Source of the DNA: Actinokineospora spheciospongiae
GTDB lineage: Bacteria; Actinomycetota; Actinomycetes; Mycobacteriales; Pseudonocardiaceae
Direction of reading: 5' to 3'
Length of the DNA: 64,000 nt
Assembly: GCF_000564855.1 (NCBI RefSeq)
Contig: NZ_AYXG01000074.1
Span: forward strand, 62,001-126,000
How positions within the stretch are numbered: the stretch's first letter is position 1; each line of letters opens with the position of its first letter. The notes beneath the pieces are model-generated. The model searched no databases and was not told the origin of the DNA. It saw nothing but the letters and a program-made list of their open reading frames with translations. Below, one piece after another: positions 29,856-43,774 of this stretch. Both the position numbers and the translations under genes were made by a program.

Positions 29856-31364
29856 ATGCCCAGCAGGTTTCGGCGCGTTCGCCATGCCCTCGTGTCCCTG
29901 GTCGTGGTGGTCGTCGCGGCGGGCTGCTCGGCGGACGCGGAGGGCGTGACCGAGCGGGGGCCGCAGCGGACCACCGCCGCCCCCGTCCCGGCCGCGCGGG
30001 CGGAGGTCGAGCCGGTGCGGTTGGGGACCGACCGGGAGCGGGCCGGCCCGCAGGTGGTGGCGGCGGGCGGTGGGGACGCGGTCTACAACTACGCGCCGAC
30101 GCTGATGGCCGAGGGCGGTCGGTACCGGATGTGGTGGTGCAGCCAGCTCGGCACCGCCGCCCCACCCGGTGACGACGTCCTGCTGGCCGAGTCGGAGAGG
30201 CCGTGGGGCCCGTACAGCGGTCCGGACGGCAGCCCGGGCACCGCGGTGTTCTCCGGCAGCTCCACCGGCTTCGACGGCATGCACACCTGCGACCCGTCGG
30301 TGATCAAGGTCGGGGGAACCTACTACCTGTACTACACCGGTGCGGCGGGCCACCACGCCAACGGCAACGCCATCGGCCTGGCCACCAGCCCCGACGGCCG
30401 GGTGTGGACCAGGGCCAACGGGGGCGCCCCCATCGTCACCGCCTCCCACGACGTCCTCCGGGACAACGTCTACGGCACCGGCCAACCCGCCGCCACCCAC
30501 GTCAACGGCTGGTTCTACCTGATGTTCACCGACACCACCGGCCGCGGCGCGGGCTGGAACGGGGCGGGCCAGTTCGTCCTCCGCGCCCGCGACCCCGCCT
30601 TCGGCACCGACGTGGAACTCCTCGGCGAGGACGGCTTCCACCGCACCATGGGCACCGCCGACCGCAGCCGTTCCGTCGTCGACGCGTTCAGCGCCGACCT
30701 GATGTGGGTGCCCGCCCTGGGCGCGTTCGCCATCGCGCACGAAACCGCCGACGGCACCAGCCTGACGTTCTGGGACCGCGAGTTCCGCCGCAAGCCCTAC
30801 ACCTCGGTCGTCATCCCCGGCCCGTGGAAGGAGGGCCCCGGCCTCATCCGCACCCCGGAGGGCCACGCCCTGCCGTCCCTGGACGACCCCTGCGACCGCG
30901 TCCCGGTCGACCTGGTCCGCGCCACGGTTGACGCGGCGGCCCCCACGGCCCTCAAGTACTTCGGCGCCGACCTCACCGGCACCACAGCCTGCGCCGACGC
31001 CGCCCGCGCCCTCAGGGCACTGGAGGGTTTCGCCGTGCCCTCCCCGGAACGCACCATCGACGTGGTCCTGCACGGCAAACTCATCCGGGTCGAACGGCGC
31101 TCGGTGGCCGAACGCCTGTCGGTGAAGGTCCTCGACCACCGCGTCCCCGCCCTGGACGCGGTCCCGGTGGCAGCCCGCCTCAGCACCGCGGCCGCCGGAA
31201 TCCAAACCGGCCCCGCCCAGGCGGGCCTCCTCCTGGACGACAAGCGCCTGTGGGCGCTCTCGGACCCGAAGCTGGCCACCCTCAACTCCTCCAAGCTGGC
31301 CAAGGTCACCCCCCGGGAGTGGGCCGCCCACCAACGCGGCCCCGACCTGATCGCCCGCCGCTGA
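29856..31364 (+). CDS. Predicted lipoprotein with beta-propeller (GH43/GH68-like) glycosidase fold
   Basis: A 502-residue secreted protein. The signal peptide ends in the lipobox VVAAGC with Cys24, so it is membrane-anchored by lipidation. Residues of about 55-330 have the five-bladed propeller pattern: YNYAPTLMAEGGRYRMWWCS, MHTCDPSVIKVGGTYYLYYTG and GLATSPDGRVWTRAN, then VNGWFYLMFTDTTG and LMWVPALGAFAIAHE. The CDPSV motif could hold a catalytic Asp. From about 340 a C-terminal region (ATVDAAAPTALKYFGADLTG, RTIDVVLHGKLIRVERRSV) is not recognised. Substrate, perhaps a glycan, is unknown. Confidence 0.72.
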   Translation: MPSRFRRVRHALVSLVVVVVAAGCSADAEGVTERGPQRTTAAPVPAARAEVEPVRLGTDRERAGPQVVAAGGGDAVYNYAPTLMAEGGRYRMWWCSQLGTAAPPGDDVLLAESERPWGPYSGPDGSPGTAVFSGSSTGFDGMHTCDPSVIKVGGTYYLYYTGAAGHHANGNAIGLATSPDGRVWTRANGGAPIVTASHDVLRDNVYGTGQPAATHVNGWFYLMFTDTTGRGAGWNGAGQFVLRARDPAFGTDVELLGEDGFHRTMGTADRSRSVVDAFSADLMWVPALGAFAIAHETADGTSLTFWDREFRRKPYTSVVIPGPWKEGPGLIRTPEGHALPSLDDPCDRVPVDLVRATVDAAAPTALKYFGADLTGTTACADAARALRALEGFAVPSPERTIDVVLHGKLIRVERRSVAERLSVKVLDHRVPALDAVPVAARLSTAAAGIQTGPAQAGLLLDDKRLWALSDPKLATLNSSKLAKVTPREWAAHQRGPDLIARR

Positions 31365-31368
31365 CCCC

Positions 31369-31411
31369 CGCCCCGGCGGCGCGCGGACGCCCTAGCCGCG
31401 CGGCCGGGGCG
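31369..31411. terminator. Bidirectional hairpin overlapping the end of the B-4DMT gene
   Basis: A 9-bp outer stem (CGCCCCGGC at 31369-31377 with 31403-31411), a GG bulge, then a 7-bp inner stem (31380-31386 with 31396-31402). It sits between convergent genes and includes the stop codon of the minus-strand gene. Confidence 0.68.
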
Positions 31412-31844
31412 ACGGTTTCGCCCGCACGGGCTCGTCCTCGTCCTCACGCGGCCGGTCCGGGTCCAAGCGCGGGCCGACCACCAGACCCAACCCGGCCGGA
31501 AGCAGCACCAGCAGCGCGCTGAACGCCGCACCCCCGGTCAGCGCCCCGCCCAGCGCACTGACCCCGGTCTGATCGACGAAGATCCCCCGCCCGATCACCT
31601 GCAGCACCGCCGACCCCACACCCGCGACCAGCGCGGCGACCACCCAGGCCGTCCCCCGCTCCGGCACCTGCCGCCACCCGTCGACGGCAGCCCACACGGC
31701 GGCAACGCCCACCAGGACCCCGAGCGAGACCGCCTCCACCACCGACTGGCCGGTCGGGTTCCCCGCCTTCACCGCGGCCACGACCACAGCCACGACGGCA
31801 TGGACAACGGCCAGCACGGCCCCGCGCACCACCCACAGACGCAT
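31392..31844 (-). CDS. Small four-helix membrane protein (B-4DMT-like)
   Basis: A 150-residue integral membrane protein with four hydrophobic segments (about residues 5-27, 36-55, 66-86 and 97-123). The first is VVRGAVLAVVHAVVAVVVAA and the last FSALLVLLPAGLGLVVG. It ends in a charged cytosolic tail, DPDRPREDEDEPVRAK. It resembles the short actinobacterial proteins annotated as B-4DMT transporters; no substrate is known. Divergent from the M24 peptidase gene, convergent with the lipoprotein gene. Confidence 0.72.
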   Translation of the reverse strand: MRLWVVRGAVLAVVHAVVAVVVAAVKAGNPTGQSVVEAVSLGVLVGVAAVWAAVDGWRQVPERGTAWVVAALVAGVGSAVLQVIGRGIFVDQTGVSALGGALTGGAAFSALLVLLPAGLGLVVGPRLDPDRPREDEDEPVRAKPSPRPRG

Positions 31845-31968
31845 TCCCGCAGCGTAAGCCCGTCGCCGCGGCGGGTGCCAGCGCGCCCGCCCCGCCCACC
31901 TCGCCTCCGCCCGCCCCCGCGCCGCCGCCCCGGCGGCAGAGCGCGCCGCCGCACCGGCCTGCTCGTCC

Positions 31969-31974
31969 TAAGCT
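31969..31974 (+). promoter_or_regulatory. Predicted -10 element of the M24 peptidase gene
   Basis: TAAGCT ends 6 nt before ATG 31981; no ribosome binding site precedes the ATG. Confidence 0.42.
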
Positions 31975-31980
31975 CTCCCC

Positions 31981-33048
31981 ATGGCTGTGCACGCGCGGCG
32001 GCGGGACGCCCTCCGGAAGGAACTCAGTGACCGTGGCCTGGACGGGCTGCTGGTCACCGACCTGCTCAACATCCGGTACCTGACCGGTTTCACCGGCTCC
32101 AACGCCGCCCTCCTGGTCACCCATTCGGAGGAGACGACCCTCTTCTGCACCGATGGCCGCTACACCGAGCAGTCCGCGTCCCAGGTGCCCGACCTCGCCA
32201 AGGTGATCGACCGCGCCAGCGCCCTCGCCCTGGCCGACAAGGCTTCCGGTGCCGTCGGTTTCGAGAGCCAGCACGTGACCGTCGACGGCCACGACGCCCT
32301 CGCAGGCGCCACGCGGGCCACGTTGACCAGGGCGCCGAACCTGGTCGAGGGGTTGCGGCTGGTCAAGGACGAGACCGAGGTGGACGCGCTGCGCCGGGCC
32401 TGCGCCGCCGCCGACAACGCCCTCGCCGACCTCGTCGAGGCGGGTGGTCTCGTCGGGCGCTCCGAGAAGGAGGTGGCGCGAGACCTGGAGAACCGGATGC
32501 GCGACCACGGCGCGGAGGGGCCGTCCTTCGAGTCGATCGTGGCCACCGGGGTGCACTCCGCGATCCCACACCACCGGCCGACCGACGCCGTCCTCGCCGC
32601 CGGGGACTTCCTCAAGCTCGACTTCGGGGCGCTCGTCGACGGCTACCACTCCGACATGACCCGCACCCTGGTGCTCACCCGGGCCGCCGACTGGCAGCGC
32701 GACCTGTTCGACCTCGTCGCCCGGTCGCAGGCGGCCGGGGTCGCCGCGCTCGCTCCGGGGGTGCCCACCCGCGACGTCGACCGGGCGTCCCGGGGTGTGA
32801 TCGAGGACGCCGGGCGCGGGGAGGAGTTCCCGCACGGCCTCGGGCACGGGGTGGGGTTGCAGGTCCATGAGGCGCCGAGCCTGGCCAAGACCTCGGTGGG
32901 TACACTTTCCGCCGGAATGGCGGTCACCGTCGAACCGGGTGTGTACGTGTCCGGCAAGGGCGGGGTCCGCATCGAGGACACGCTCGTCGTGCGGGACGCC
33001 GGTCCCGAACTCCTCACGCTGACCACCAAGCAGCTCATGGTCGTCTAG
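31981..33048 (+). CDS. pepQ: M24 family Xaa-Pro aminopeptidase / proline dipeptidase
   Basis: A 355-residue dinuclear-metal peptidase cleaving peptides next to proline. The N-terminal creatinase-like domain covers residues 1-125 ([20 protein letters not shown]). The catalytic pita-bread domain shows the five metal ligands: Asp in [17 protein letters not shown] (two Asp), His in [17 protein letters not shown], Glu in VTVEPGVYV, and Glu in RIEDTLVV. It is upstream of efp, which encodes the factor that relieves ribosome stalling on polyproline, a widespread gene order. Confidence 0.9.
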   Translation: MAVHARRRDALRKELSDRGLDGLLVTDLLNIRYLTGFTGSNAALLVTHSEETTLFCTDGRYTEQSASQVPDLAKVIDRASALALADKASGAVGFESQHVTVDGHDALAGATRATLTRAPNLVEGLRLVKDETEVDALRRACAAADNALADLVEAGGLVGRSEKEVARDLENRMRDHGAEGPSFESIVATGVHSAIPHHRPTDAVLAAGDFLKLDFGALVDGYHSDMTRTLVLTRAADWQRDLFDLVARSQAAGVAALAPGVPTRDVDRASRGVIEDAGRGEEFPHGLGHGVGLQVHEAPSLAKTSVGTLSAGMAVTVEPGVYVSGKGGVRIEDTLVVRDAGPELLTLTTKQLMVV

Positions 33049-33092
33049 ACAGCGACCATCAACGCGCGCGGATAACAGGAGATCGGAAGCAA

Positions 33093-33656
33093 GTGGCCTC
33101 GACCAACGACCTGAAGAACGGCCTGGTGCTCAACATCGAGGGCCAGCTCTGGACCGTCACCGAGTTCCAGCACGTCAAGCCCGGCAAGGGGCCCGCGTTC
33201 GTCCGGACCAAGCTCAAGCACGTCATGACCGGCAAGGTCGTCGACAAGACCTTCAACGCCGGGGTCAAGGTCGACACGGCCACCGTGGACCGCCGGGAGA
33301 TGACCTACCTCTACAACGACAGTTCCGAGTTCGTCTTCATGGACGGCGACACCTTCGAACAGATCTCCATCGCCGCCGAGGTCGTCGCCGAGCAGGCGCG
33401 GTTCCTGCTGGAGAACGGGACCGCGGTGGTGTCCTCGCACGAGGGCGTGCCGCTGTTCATCGAGCTGCCCACCTCGGTCGAGCTGGTCATCGAACACACC
33501 GACCCCGGCTTGCAGGGCGACCGCTCCACCGGCGGCACCAAGCCCGCCAAGCTGGAGACCGGCGCGGAGATCCAGGTGCCGCTGTTCGTCACCACCGGCG
33601 AGAAGGTCAAGGTCGACACCCGCGACGGGCGCTACCTCGGCCGCGTCAGCAGCTGA
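33093..33656 (+). CDS. efp: Translation elongation factor P
   Basis: A 187-residue tRNA-shaped factor that helps ribosomes form Pro-Pro bonds. Domain 1 is KOW-like with the loop [15 protein letters not shown], whose Lys (or neighbouring residue) is the tip that enters the peptidyl-transferase centre. Two OB domains follow ([39 protein letters not shown]). Ends with the conserved [12 protein letters not shown]. Starts at GTG; nusB begins 1 bp after its stop. Confidence 0.97.
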   Translation: MASTNDLKNGLVLNIEGQLWTVTEFQHVKPGKGPAFVRTKLKHVMTGKVVDKTFNAGVKVDTATVDRREMTYLYNDSSEFVFMDGDTFEQISIAAEVVAEQARFLLENGTAVVSSHEGVPLFIELPTSVELVIEHTDPGLQGDRSTGGTKPAKLETGAEIQVPLFVTTGEKVKVDTRDGRYLGRVSS

Positions 33657-33657
33657 C

Positions 33658-34077
33658 GTGGGTGCTCGCAGCAAGGCCCGCAAGCGCGCCGTCGACCTGC
33701 TCTTCGAGGCCGCGGTGCGCAAGGCCGACCCGGTCACGATCATGGCCGACCGGGTCGGCTCCCCGGACGTGCCGCCGGTCAACGACTACACCGTCACCCT
33801 GGTCGAGGGCGTGACCGCGCACCAGGCGCGGATCGACGAACTGCTCACCGAGCACGCCGAGGGCTGGTCGCTGGCCCGGATGCCCGCCGTCGACCTCGCG
33901 GTGCTGCGGCTGGGCCTCTACGAACTGCTCTGGGCCACCGACGTGCCCGACGCGGTGGCCATCGACGAGGCCGTGCAGTTGGCGAAGTCGCTGTCGACCG
34001 ACGACTCGCCCCGGTTCGTCAACGGGGTGCTCGGTCGGATCGCGGGCATCGCCGACCGGCTCCGCGCCACCCTGTAG
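33658..34077 (+). CDS. nusB: Transcription antitermination factor NusB
   Basis: A 139-residue all-helical RNA-binding protein of the rRNA antitermination complex, partner of NusE (ribosomal protein S10). Typical pattern: ARKRAVDLLFEAAVRK, then LARMPAVDLAVLRLGLYELLW, VAIDEAVQLAKSLSTDDSPRFVNGVLGRIA. GTG 33658 lies immediately after efp with no independent ribosome binding site other than efp 3' sequence, suggesting coupling. Confidence 0.95.
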   Translation: MGARSKARKRAVDLLFEAAVRKADPVTIMADRVGSPDVPPVNDYTVTLVEGVTAHQARIDELLTEHAEGWSLARMPAVDLAVLRLGLYELLWATDVPDAVAIDEAVQLAKSLSTDDSPRFVNGVLGRIAGIADRLRATL

Positions 34078-34096
34078 GTCCCCGCCGAACGGCGAA

Positions 34097-34137
34097 GACG
34101 CCCCACGCGCAGCATCCCCGTCTGCGCGTGCGGCGTC
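34097..34137. terminator. Bidirectional hairpin between nusB and bldD
   Basis: A 9-bp perfect stem CACGCGCAG/CTGCGCGTG (34104-34112 with 34122-34130), extended by GACGCC/GGCGTC across one mismatch on each side. It is centred between convergent genes. Confidence 0.8.
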
Positions 34138-34149
34138 CCGCCGTCGACC

Positions 34150-34638
34150 CTAGTCCTCTTTCGAGGGACGTGCCTCGGGAGGAAGCACCCCCCAGTCGAT
34201 GAGCTGCTCGGTCAGCTCGCCGGGGGTCATGTCGTAGATGATCGCCAGCGACCGCAGGTCCTCGGTGCGGATGGACAGCACCTTGCCGTTGTAGTCGCCG
34301 CGCTGGCTCTGGATGGTCGCCGCGTAGCGGGCCAGCGGGCCCACCTTCTCCGCGGGGAGCTGTTGCAGCCGCTCCAGGTTGATCACGATCTTGGTGGCGG
34401 GTTCGGCACCGGAGGGCACCCGGCCCTCTGGCAGCAGTTCCACCACGGGCACGCCGTAGAAGTCGGCCAGCTCGGCCAGCTTCTGCACGGTCACCGCCCG
34501 GTCGCCGCGCTCGTAGGAGCCGACCACGACTGCCTTCCAGCGGCCGCCCGACTTCTGCTCGACGCCGTGCAACGACAGCCCCTGCTGCTGGCGGATGGCA
34601 CGGAGCTTGGCTCCCAGCGCCTTGGCGTAGTCGCCCAT
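34150..34638 (-). CDS. bldD: Developmental master regulator BldD (c-di-GMP responsive)
   Basis: A 162-residue DNA-binding repressor of sporulation/development genes in actinomycetes. Residues 1-70 are an XRE-type helix-turn-helix (GAKLRAIRQQQGLSLHGVEQ, VVGSYERGDRAVTVQKLAEL). The C-terminal domain carries the c-di-GMP signature RGD-x8-RxxD intact: Arg113-Gly-Asp115 and Arg124-Thr-Glu-Asp127. ATG 34638 is chosen, with GGAG 9 nt upstream; ATG 34653 is an in-frame alternative. The position between nusB and pyrR is conserved across the phylum. Confidence 0.95.
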   Translation of the reverse strand: MGDYAKALGAKLRAIRQQQGLSLHGVEQKSGGRWKAVVVGSYERGDRAVTVQKLAELADFYGVPVVELLPEGRVPSGAEPATKIVINLERLQQLPAEKVGPLARYAATIQSQRGDYNGKVLSIRTEDLRSLAIIYDMTPGELTEQLIDWGVLPPEARPSKED

Positions 34639-34711
34639 ACGGCGGTTCTCCATTTCCTTCGCCCCGTCGGCGCTATCGACCGACGCGGGGATCTTCACCT
34701 CAACACGCAGA

Positions 34712-34743
34712 GTAATGGTTACCCAGAGTTGCCAGCAGGTCAA
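34712..34743 (-). promoter_or_regulatory. Tentative bldD promoter with interrupted palindrome
   Basis: Minus strand TTGACC (34743-34738), 16-nt spacer, TAACCA (34721-34716). The -10 overlaps GTAA-TGG-TTAC (34712-34722), a small inverted repeat that could be an autoregulatory site. The rest of 34639-34825 shows no gene. Confidence 0.3.
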
Positions 34744-34858
34744 GCCAATCCGGCGACCGGGCGTCGTCCAGCCCACACGGACCACCCCTTCGAACCCCTG
34801 CCGAAGCCTGATACGGTCGCCACGACCCCTGGTCAGGGGATCGACCGACATCCTTTAA

Positions 34859-34892
34859 GGACCCGTCCGGTGAGGCGGGGAAGGAGTCCACC
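34859..34892 (+). promoter_or_regulatory. PyrR-type RNA-binding stem-loop overlapping the pyrR ribosome binding site
   Basis: TCCGGTGAGGC at 34866-34876 matches the PyrR target UCCNGNGAGGY. It is placed in a CCCG/CGGG stem-loop (34862-34879), and GGAC (34859-34862) can pair with GTCC (34886-34889) just after the AAGGAG Shine-Dalgarno (34881-34886). Bound PyrR could therefore hide the ribosome binding site, as described for mycobacterial pyr control. A separate CCCCTG-GT-CAGGGG hairpin lies at 34826-34839. No attenuator terminator follows. Confidence 0.72.
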
Positions 34893-35486
34893 GTGCCGCC
34901 GCGAGACCGTGGCGCGCCGGAACCGGCCGGGCAGCGCGAGCTGCTGACGGCGGGCGACGTCGCGCGCACCATCGCCCGAATGGCCCATCAGGTCATCGAG
35001 AAGACGTCGCTCGGTGCTTCCGGCGCACCGCCGGTCGTGCTGCTGGGCATCCCCACCAGGGGCGCCCCGCTGGCCGCCAGGCTCGCCGCCCGGATCGCCG
35101 AGTTCTCCGGTGTGACCGTGCCCACCGGCACCCTCGACATCACCCTCTACCGCGACGACCTGCGCAGGCGCCCGACCCGCCCGCTGGGCGAGACCGCGCT
35201 GCCGCAGGGCGGGATCGACAAGGCCCTGGTCGTGCTGGTCGACGACGTGCTGTTCTCCGGGCGGACCATCCGCGCGGCGCTCGACGCGCTGCGCGACGCC
35301 GGTGGTCGCCCGCGGGCGGTGCAGCTCGCCGTGCTGGTCGACCGGGGGCACCGCGAGCTGCCGATCCGCGCGGACTACGTGGGCAAGAACGTGCCCACCG
35401 CGCGCGCCGAGGAGGTGCACGTCCTGCTGACCGAGACCGACGACCGCGACGGCGTGCTGCTGTACCGGGAGGGGGAGTCCGGGTGA
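34893..35486 (+). CDS. pyrR: Bifunctional pyr operon regulator / uracil phosphoribosyltransferase
   Basis: A 197-residue protein of the PRTase fold. The PRPP-binding loop [21 protein letters not shown] is near residue 111-131. [18 protein letters not shown] and [10 protein letters not shown] are other conserved segments. It binds the operon leader RNA with UMP bound and also has uracil phosphoribosyltransferase activity in studied members. GTG 34893 follows AAGGAG; the apparent target site overlaps this signal. First gene of the seven-gene pyr operon; overlaps pyrB by 4 bp. Confidence 0.96.
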   Translation: MPPRDRGAPEPAGQRELLTAGDVARTIARMAHQVIEKTSLGASGAPPVVLLGIPTRGAPLAARLAARIAEFSGVTVPTGTLDITLYRDDLRRRPTRPLGETALPQGGIDKALVVLVDDVLFSGRTIRAALDALRDAGGRPRAVQLAVLVDRGHRELPIRADYVGKNVPTARAEEVHVLLTETDDRDGVLLYREGESG

Positions 35487-36433
35487 AGCACCTGCTGGGC
35501 ACCGACGGCCTCGACCGCGACACCGCGCTGGCCGTGCTCGACACCTCCGACGGCCTCAAGCGGACCCTGCTGGGTCGCGAGGTGCGCAAGCTGCCGACGC
35601 TGCGCGGCCGCACGGTGATCACCATGTTCTACGAGAACTCCACCCGCACCCGGGTCTCCTTCGAGATCGCCGGGAAGTGGATGAGCGCCGATGTGGTGAA
35701 CGTCTCCGCGGGCGGGTCCTCGGTCGGCAAGGGCGAGTCGCTGCGCGACACCGCGCTGACCCTGGCCGCCGCGGGCGCCGACTGCGTGATCGTGCGGCAC
35801 CCGGCCTCCGGTGCCGCGCACCGGCTGGCGGGCTGGCTGGCCGAGGCCGGGACCAGCGTGGTGAACGCGGGCGACGGCACCCACGAGCACCCCACCCAGG
35901 CCCTGCTCGACGCCGCGACCCTGCGGGACCGGCTCGGCGACGTCGAGGGCAGGCGGATCGGCGTGGTCGGCGACGTGCTGCACAGCCGGGTCGCCCGCTC
36001 CAACGTGCACCTGCTCACGACGCTGGGCGCCGAGGTCGTGCTGGTCGCGCCGCCGACCCTGCTGCCGACCGGCGTCGCCGACTGGTCGGTGGGCGACGCC
36101 GGGTCGCTGGTGGTCAGCCACGAGCTGGACCCGGAGCTGCCGACGCTGGACGCGGTGATGGTGCTGCGGGTGCAGGCCGAGCGGATGCACGGCGGCTTCT
36201 TCCCGTCGGCGCGCGAGTACGCGATCGCCTACGGGCTCAGCGAGAACCGGTTGCGGCTGCTGCCGGAGCACGCGCCGGTGCTGCACCCGGGGCCGATGCT
36301 GCGCGGCATGGAGATCTCGGCCGCGGTGGCGGACTCCCCGCGCGCGGCCATCACCCAGCAGGTGACCAACGGCGTGCACGTCCGGATGGCCGTGCTCTAC
36401 CACCTGCTCGCCGGAGAAGAGGACGGGTCATGA
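35483..36433 (+). CDS. pyrB: Aspartate carbamoyltransferase catalytic subunit
   Basis: A 316-residue enzyme condensing carbamoyl phosphate with aspartate, the first committed pyrimidine step. The carbamoyl-phosphate loop is [15 protein letters not shown] near residue 51-65. [11 protein letters not shown] contributes the neighbouring-subunit residues. [33 protein letters not shown] and HPGPMLRG are also conserved. No pyrI is present. Overlaps its neighbours by 4 bp on both sides. Confidence 0.97.
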   Translation: MKHLLGTDGLDRDTALAVLDTSDGLKRTLLGREVRKLPTLRGRTVITMFYENSTRTRVSFEIAGKWMSADVVNVSAGGSSVGKGESLRDTALTLAAAGADCVIVRHPASGAAHRLAGWLAEAGTSVVNAGDGTHEHPTQALLDAATLRDRLGDVEGRRIGVVGDVLHSRVARSNVHLLTTLGAEVVLVAPPTLLPTGVADWSVGDAGSLVVSHELDPELPTLDAVMVLRVQAERMHGGFFPSAREYAIAYGLSENRLRLLPEHAPVLHPGPMLRGMEISAAVADSPRAAITQQVTNGVHVRMAVLYHLLAGEEDGS

Positions 36434-37725
36434 CCACGCTGCTCATCCGCGGCGCCACGCCGTACGGCGAGGGCGGCCCGGTCGACGTCCTGGTGCGCGA
36501 CGGCGTGATCCGGGAGATCGCCGACCGGGTCGACGCCGACGCCGGGACCGAGGTGCTGGACGCGGGCGGGCTGGTCGCCCTGCCCGGGTTCGTCGACCTG
36601 CACACGCACCTGCGCGAACCCGGCCGCGAGGACACCGAGACCATCGAGACCGGCTCCCGGGCCGCCGCGCTGGGCGGGTACACCGCCGTGTTCGCCATGG
36701 CCAACACCGACCCGGTGGCCGACAACGCCGTGGTGGTCGAGCACGTGTGGCGCCGCGGCCGGGAGGTCGGGCTGGTCGACGTGCACCCGGTCGGCGCGGT
36801 CACCGTCGGGCTCAAGGGGGAGCGGCTGGCCGAGCTGGGCACGATGGCCCGGTCCGCGGCGGGCGTGCGGATCTTCTCCGACGACGGCCTGTGCGTGGCC
36901 GACCCGCTGATCATGCGCCGGGCGCTGGAGTACACGAAGGCCCTCGACGCGGTCATCGCCCAGCACGCCGAGGAGCCGAGGCTGACCGTCGGCGCGCAGG
37001 CGCACGAGGGCGAGCAGGCCGCGCGGCTGGGCCTGGCGGGCTGGCCCGCGGTGGCCGAGGAGTCGATCGTGGCCCGCGACTGCCTGCTGGCCCGGCACGT
37101 CGGCGCCCGGCTGCACGTCTGCCACGTCTCCACCGAGGGCACCGCCGAGGTGCTGCGCTGGGCCAAGGGGCGGGGCACCCGGGTCTCCGCCGAGGTCACC
37201 CCGCACCACCTGCTGCTCGACGACTCGCGGCTGAGCACCTACGACCCGGTGAACAAGGTCAACCCGCCGCTGCGCACCGCGACCGACGCCGCCGCGCTGC
37301 GCGCCGCCCTCGCCGACGGCACGGTGGACTGCGTGGCCACCGACCACGCCCCGCACGCGAGCCAGGACAAGGACTGCGAGTGGTCCGCCGCCCGGCCCGG
37401 GATGCTCGGGTTGCAGACCGCGCTGCCGATCGTGGTGCAGACCATGGTCAACCCCGGGCTGCTGGACTGGCGCGGGGTCGCGCGGGTGATGAGCGAGCGC
37501 CCCGCCGAGATCGCCGGGCTGCCCGACCAGGGCAGGCCGATCGCCGTGGGCGAGCCCGCGACGCTGACCCTGGTCGACCCGGCGGGCCGCTGGACCGTGC
37601 GCGGCGCGGACCTGGCCAGCGTCGCCGCCAACACCCCCTACGAGGGCATGGAGCTGCCCGGCGCGGTGGTCGCCACCGTGCTGCGCGGTGCCCTCACCGC
37701 CCGGGACGGGAAGGCCGCGAAGTGA
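36430..37725 (+). CDS. pyrC: Dihydroorotase (class I)
   Basis: A 431-residue zinc amidohydrolase cyclising carbamoyl-aspartate to dihydroorotate. [17 protein letters not shown] holds the HxH metal ligands and substrate Arg near residues 59-75. [45 protein letters not shown]-type [12 protein letters not shown] and the catalytic Asp in [13 protein letters not shown] complete the site. Class I length. Starts in an ATGA overlap with pyrB. Confidence 0.97.
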   Translation: MTTLLIRGATPYGEGGPVDVLVRDGVIREIADRVDADAGTEVLDAGGLVALPGFVDLHTHLREPGREDTETIETGSRAAALGGYTAVFAMANTDPVADNAVVVEHVWRRGREVGLVDVHPVGAVTVGLKGERLAELGTMARSAAGVRIFSDDGLCVADPLIMRRALEYTKALDAVIAQHAEEPRLTVGAQAHEGEQAARLGLAGWPAVAEESIVARDCLLARHVGARLHVCHVSTEGTAEVLRWAKGRGTRVSAEVTPHHLLLDDSRLSTYDPVNKVNPPLRTATDAAALRAALADGTVDCVATDHAPHASQDKDCEWSAARPGMLGLQTALPIVVQTMVNPGLLDWRGVARVMSERPAEIAGLPDQGRPIAVGEPATLTLVDPAGRWTVRGADLASVAANTPYEGMELPGAVVATVLRGALTARDGKAAK

Positions 37726-38244
37726 ACCGCCTCGGCCTGACCCTGCTGTTCCTGGCCGTGTTCGCGCTGCTGGTCGCCCTGATGTGGTGGGGCTACCGCA
37801 ACCGGCGCAAGCGCCAGGCCGACCTGCCCGCCTTCCCGGCTGTCCCCGAGGGGCTGCTGGAACAGGTTCGCGGGGGCAAGACCGAACCACTGCTGCCGCC
37901 GAGCACCGGCGTCTACGCCAGCACGGTGACCGACCGGAGCTGGCAGGACCGGGTGGCCGTCGGCGACGTCGGCTTCCGCGCCGACGCCACCGCCCACCTG
38001 CTGCCCGGCGGCCTGCTGTTCGACCGCACCGGCGCCACCCCGGTCTGGATACCGGCGGAGTCGGTGCGCGCCGCGCGCACCGAGGCCGGGATCGCCGGGA
38101 AGGTGATGGGCGGCGGCGGCCTGCTGGTGGTCCGCTGGGCGGTCGGCGGGCACGAGTTCGACACCGGCTTCCGAGCCGACGACAAGGACGACTACGACAC
38201 GTGGGTGCCGGCCATCGGCGCGCTGAACCCGGAGGTGGCAAACG

Positions 38245-38252
<8 letters not shown>
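37722..38252 (+). CDS. PH-like-domain membrane protein in the pyr operon
   Basis: A 176-residue protein. Residues of about 4-24 are one transmembrane helix ([22 protein letters not shown]), followed by a basic stretch (RNRRKRQ). The rest is a compact beta-rich PH-like domain ([58 protein letters not shown]). A gene of this type lies between pyrC and carA across actinobacteria, including mycobacteria. Its link to pyrimidine synthesis is unknown. Overlaps pyrC by 4 bp and carA by 8 bp. Confidence 0.88.
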
Positions 38253-42697
<4,445 letters not shown>

Positions 42698-42701
<4 letters not shown>

Positions 42702-43534
42702 GCGGGCAGCACTTCGGCGCCCGGCTGACCGGGGCCACGGCCGCGCGGGGTCCGCTGTGCGCGGGCATCGACCCGCACCCCGGGCTGCTCGACGCCTGGG
42801 GCCTGCCGCGCGACGCCGCCGGGCTGGAGCGGTTCGCCCTGACCTGCGTGGAGGCGCTGGCCGGGGTGGTGGCGGTGCTCAAGCCGCAGTCGGCGTTCTT
42901 CGAGGCGTACGGCTCCAGGGGCGTGGCGGTGCTGGAGCGGGTGATCGCCGAGTCGCGGGCGGCGGGCGCGCTGGTGCTGCTCGACGTCAAGCGCGGCGAC
43001 ATCGGCTCCACCATGGCCGCCTACGCCCAGGCCTACCTCGCCGACGGCTCGCCGCTGGCGGCCGACGCGGTCACGCTGTCGCCGTTCCTGGGCTTCGGCT
43101 CGCTCGACCCGGCGCTGGACCTGGCCGCGCGGACCGGTCGGGGCGTGTTCGTGTTGGCGCGGACCTCCAACAGCGAGGGCGCGTCGGTGCAGCGCGCGGT
43201 GGACGGCGGCGGGCGCACGGTCGCGCAGGCCGTCGTCGACGCCGCCGCCGCCCGCAACGCCGGGGCCGCCCCGCTCGGCTCGGTCGGCCTGGTCGTGGGC
43301 GCGACCGTGGGCAACAGCGGTCTGGACCTCTCCGCGCTCAACGGCCCGGTCCTGGCCCCCGGCCTGGGGGCCCAGGGTGCGGGCCCGGCCGACCTGCGGG
43401 CCGTCTTCGGCGCCGCGCTGCCGCACGTGCTGCCCGCCAGCTCGCGCGACATCCTCCGGCACGGGCCCGACGTCCCGGCCCTGCGCGACGCCGCCCTGCG
43501 CGTCCGCGACTCCCTGGTGGCCGCCGCGGGCTGA
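42698..43534 (+). CDS. pyrF: Orotidine 5'-phosphate decarboxylase, type 2
   Basis: A 278-residue TIM-barrel enzyme that decarboxylates OMP to [21 protein letters not shown] is near the start. The catalytic [21 protein letters not shown] motif (Lys and Asp) is near 88-108. [12 protein letters not shown] and [10 protein letters not shown] follow. The sequence is of the longer type found in actinobacteria. GTG 42698 overlaps carB by 4 bp. Last pyr gene here; pyrD and pyrE are elsewhere. Confidence 0.95.
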
Positions 43535-43589
43535 TCCCAGGCGCGATTTCGCGACGTTCGCGGGAAGTTCCACGTGCCGTGTCCGAGTT

Positions 43590-43623
43590 GCCCCGGAAGG
43601 TCCCTTCTCGGACCTCCCGGGGC
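43590..43623 (+). terminator. Hairpin terminator downstream of the pyr operon
   Basis: GCCCCGG (43590-43596) and AGGTCC (43598-43603) pair with GGACCT (43610-43615) and CCGGGGC (43617-43623), with one A/C mismatch and a 6-nt loop. It lies 56 bp after the pyrF stop. Confidence 0.72.
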
Positions 43624-43774
43624 TTCCGCACGCCCACGCAGCGTTGTCGCAGGTCGGAGGGGTTGGGCTGACCGGGTGTGCCCGGGGGCCTGCGGAAAGT
43701 GGCGCCCGCGACACTTTCGCCCCCCGCAGTCGCCCGAGCGCGCTCCGTCACCGCCGCAACCGGCTCCGGCGCGC

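Noticed and set aside
35140-35625. Antisense frames over pyrR/pyrB and similar short frames across the arg genes
   Set aside because: All lie opposite well-supported enzymes and show Arg/Pro/Ser-rich translations typical of reversed high-GC coding sequence.
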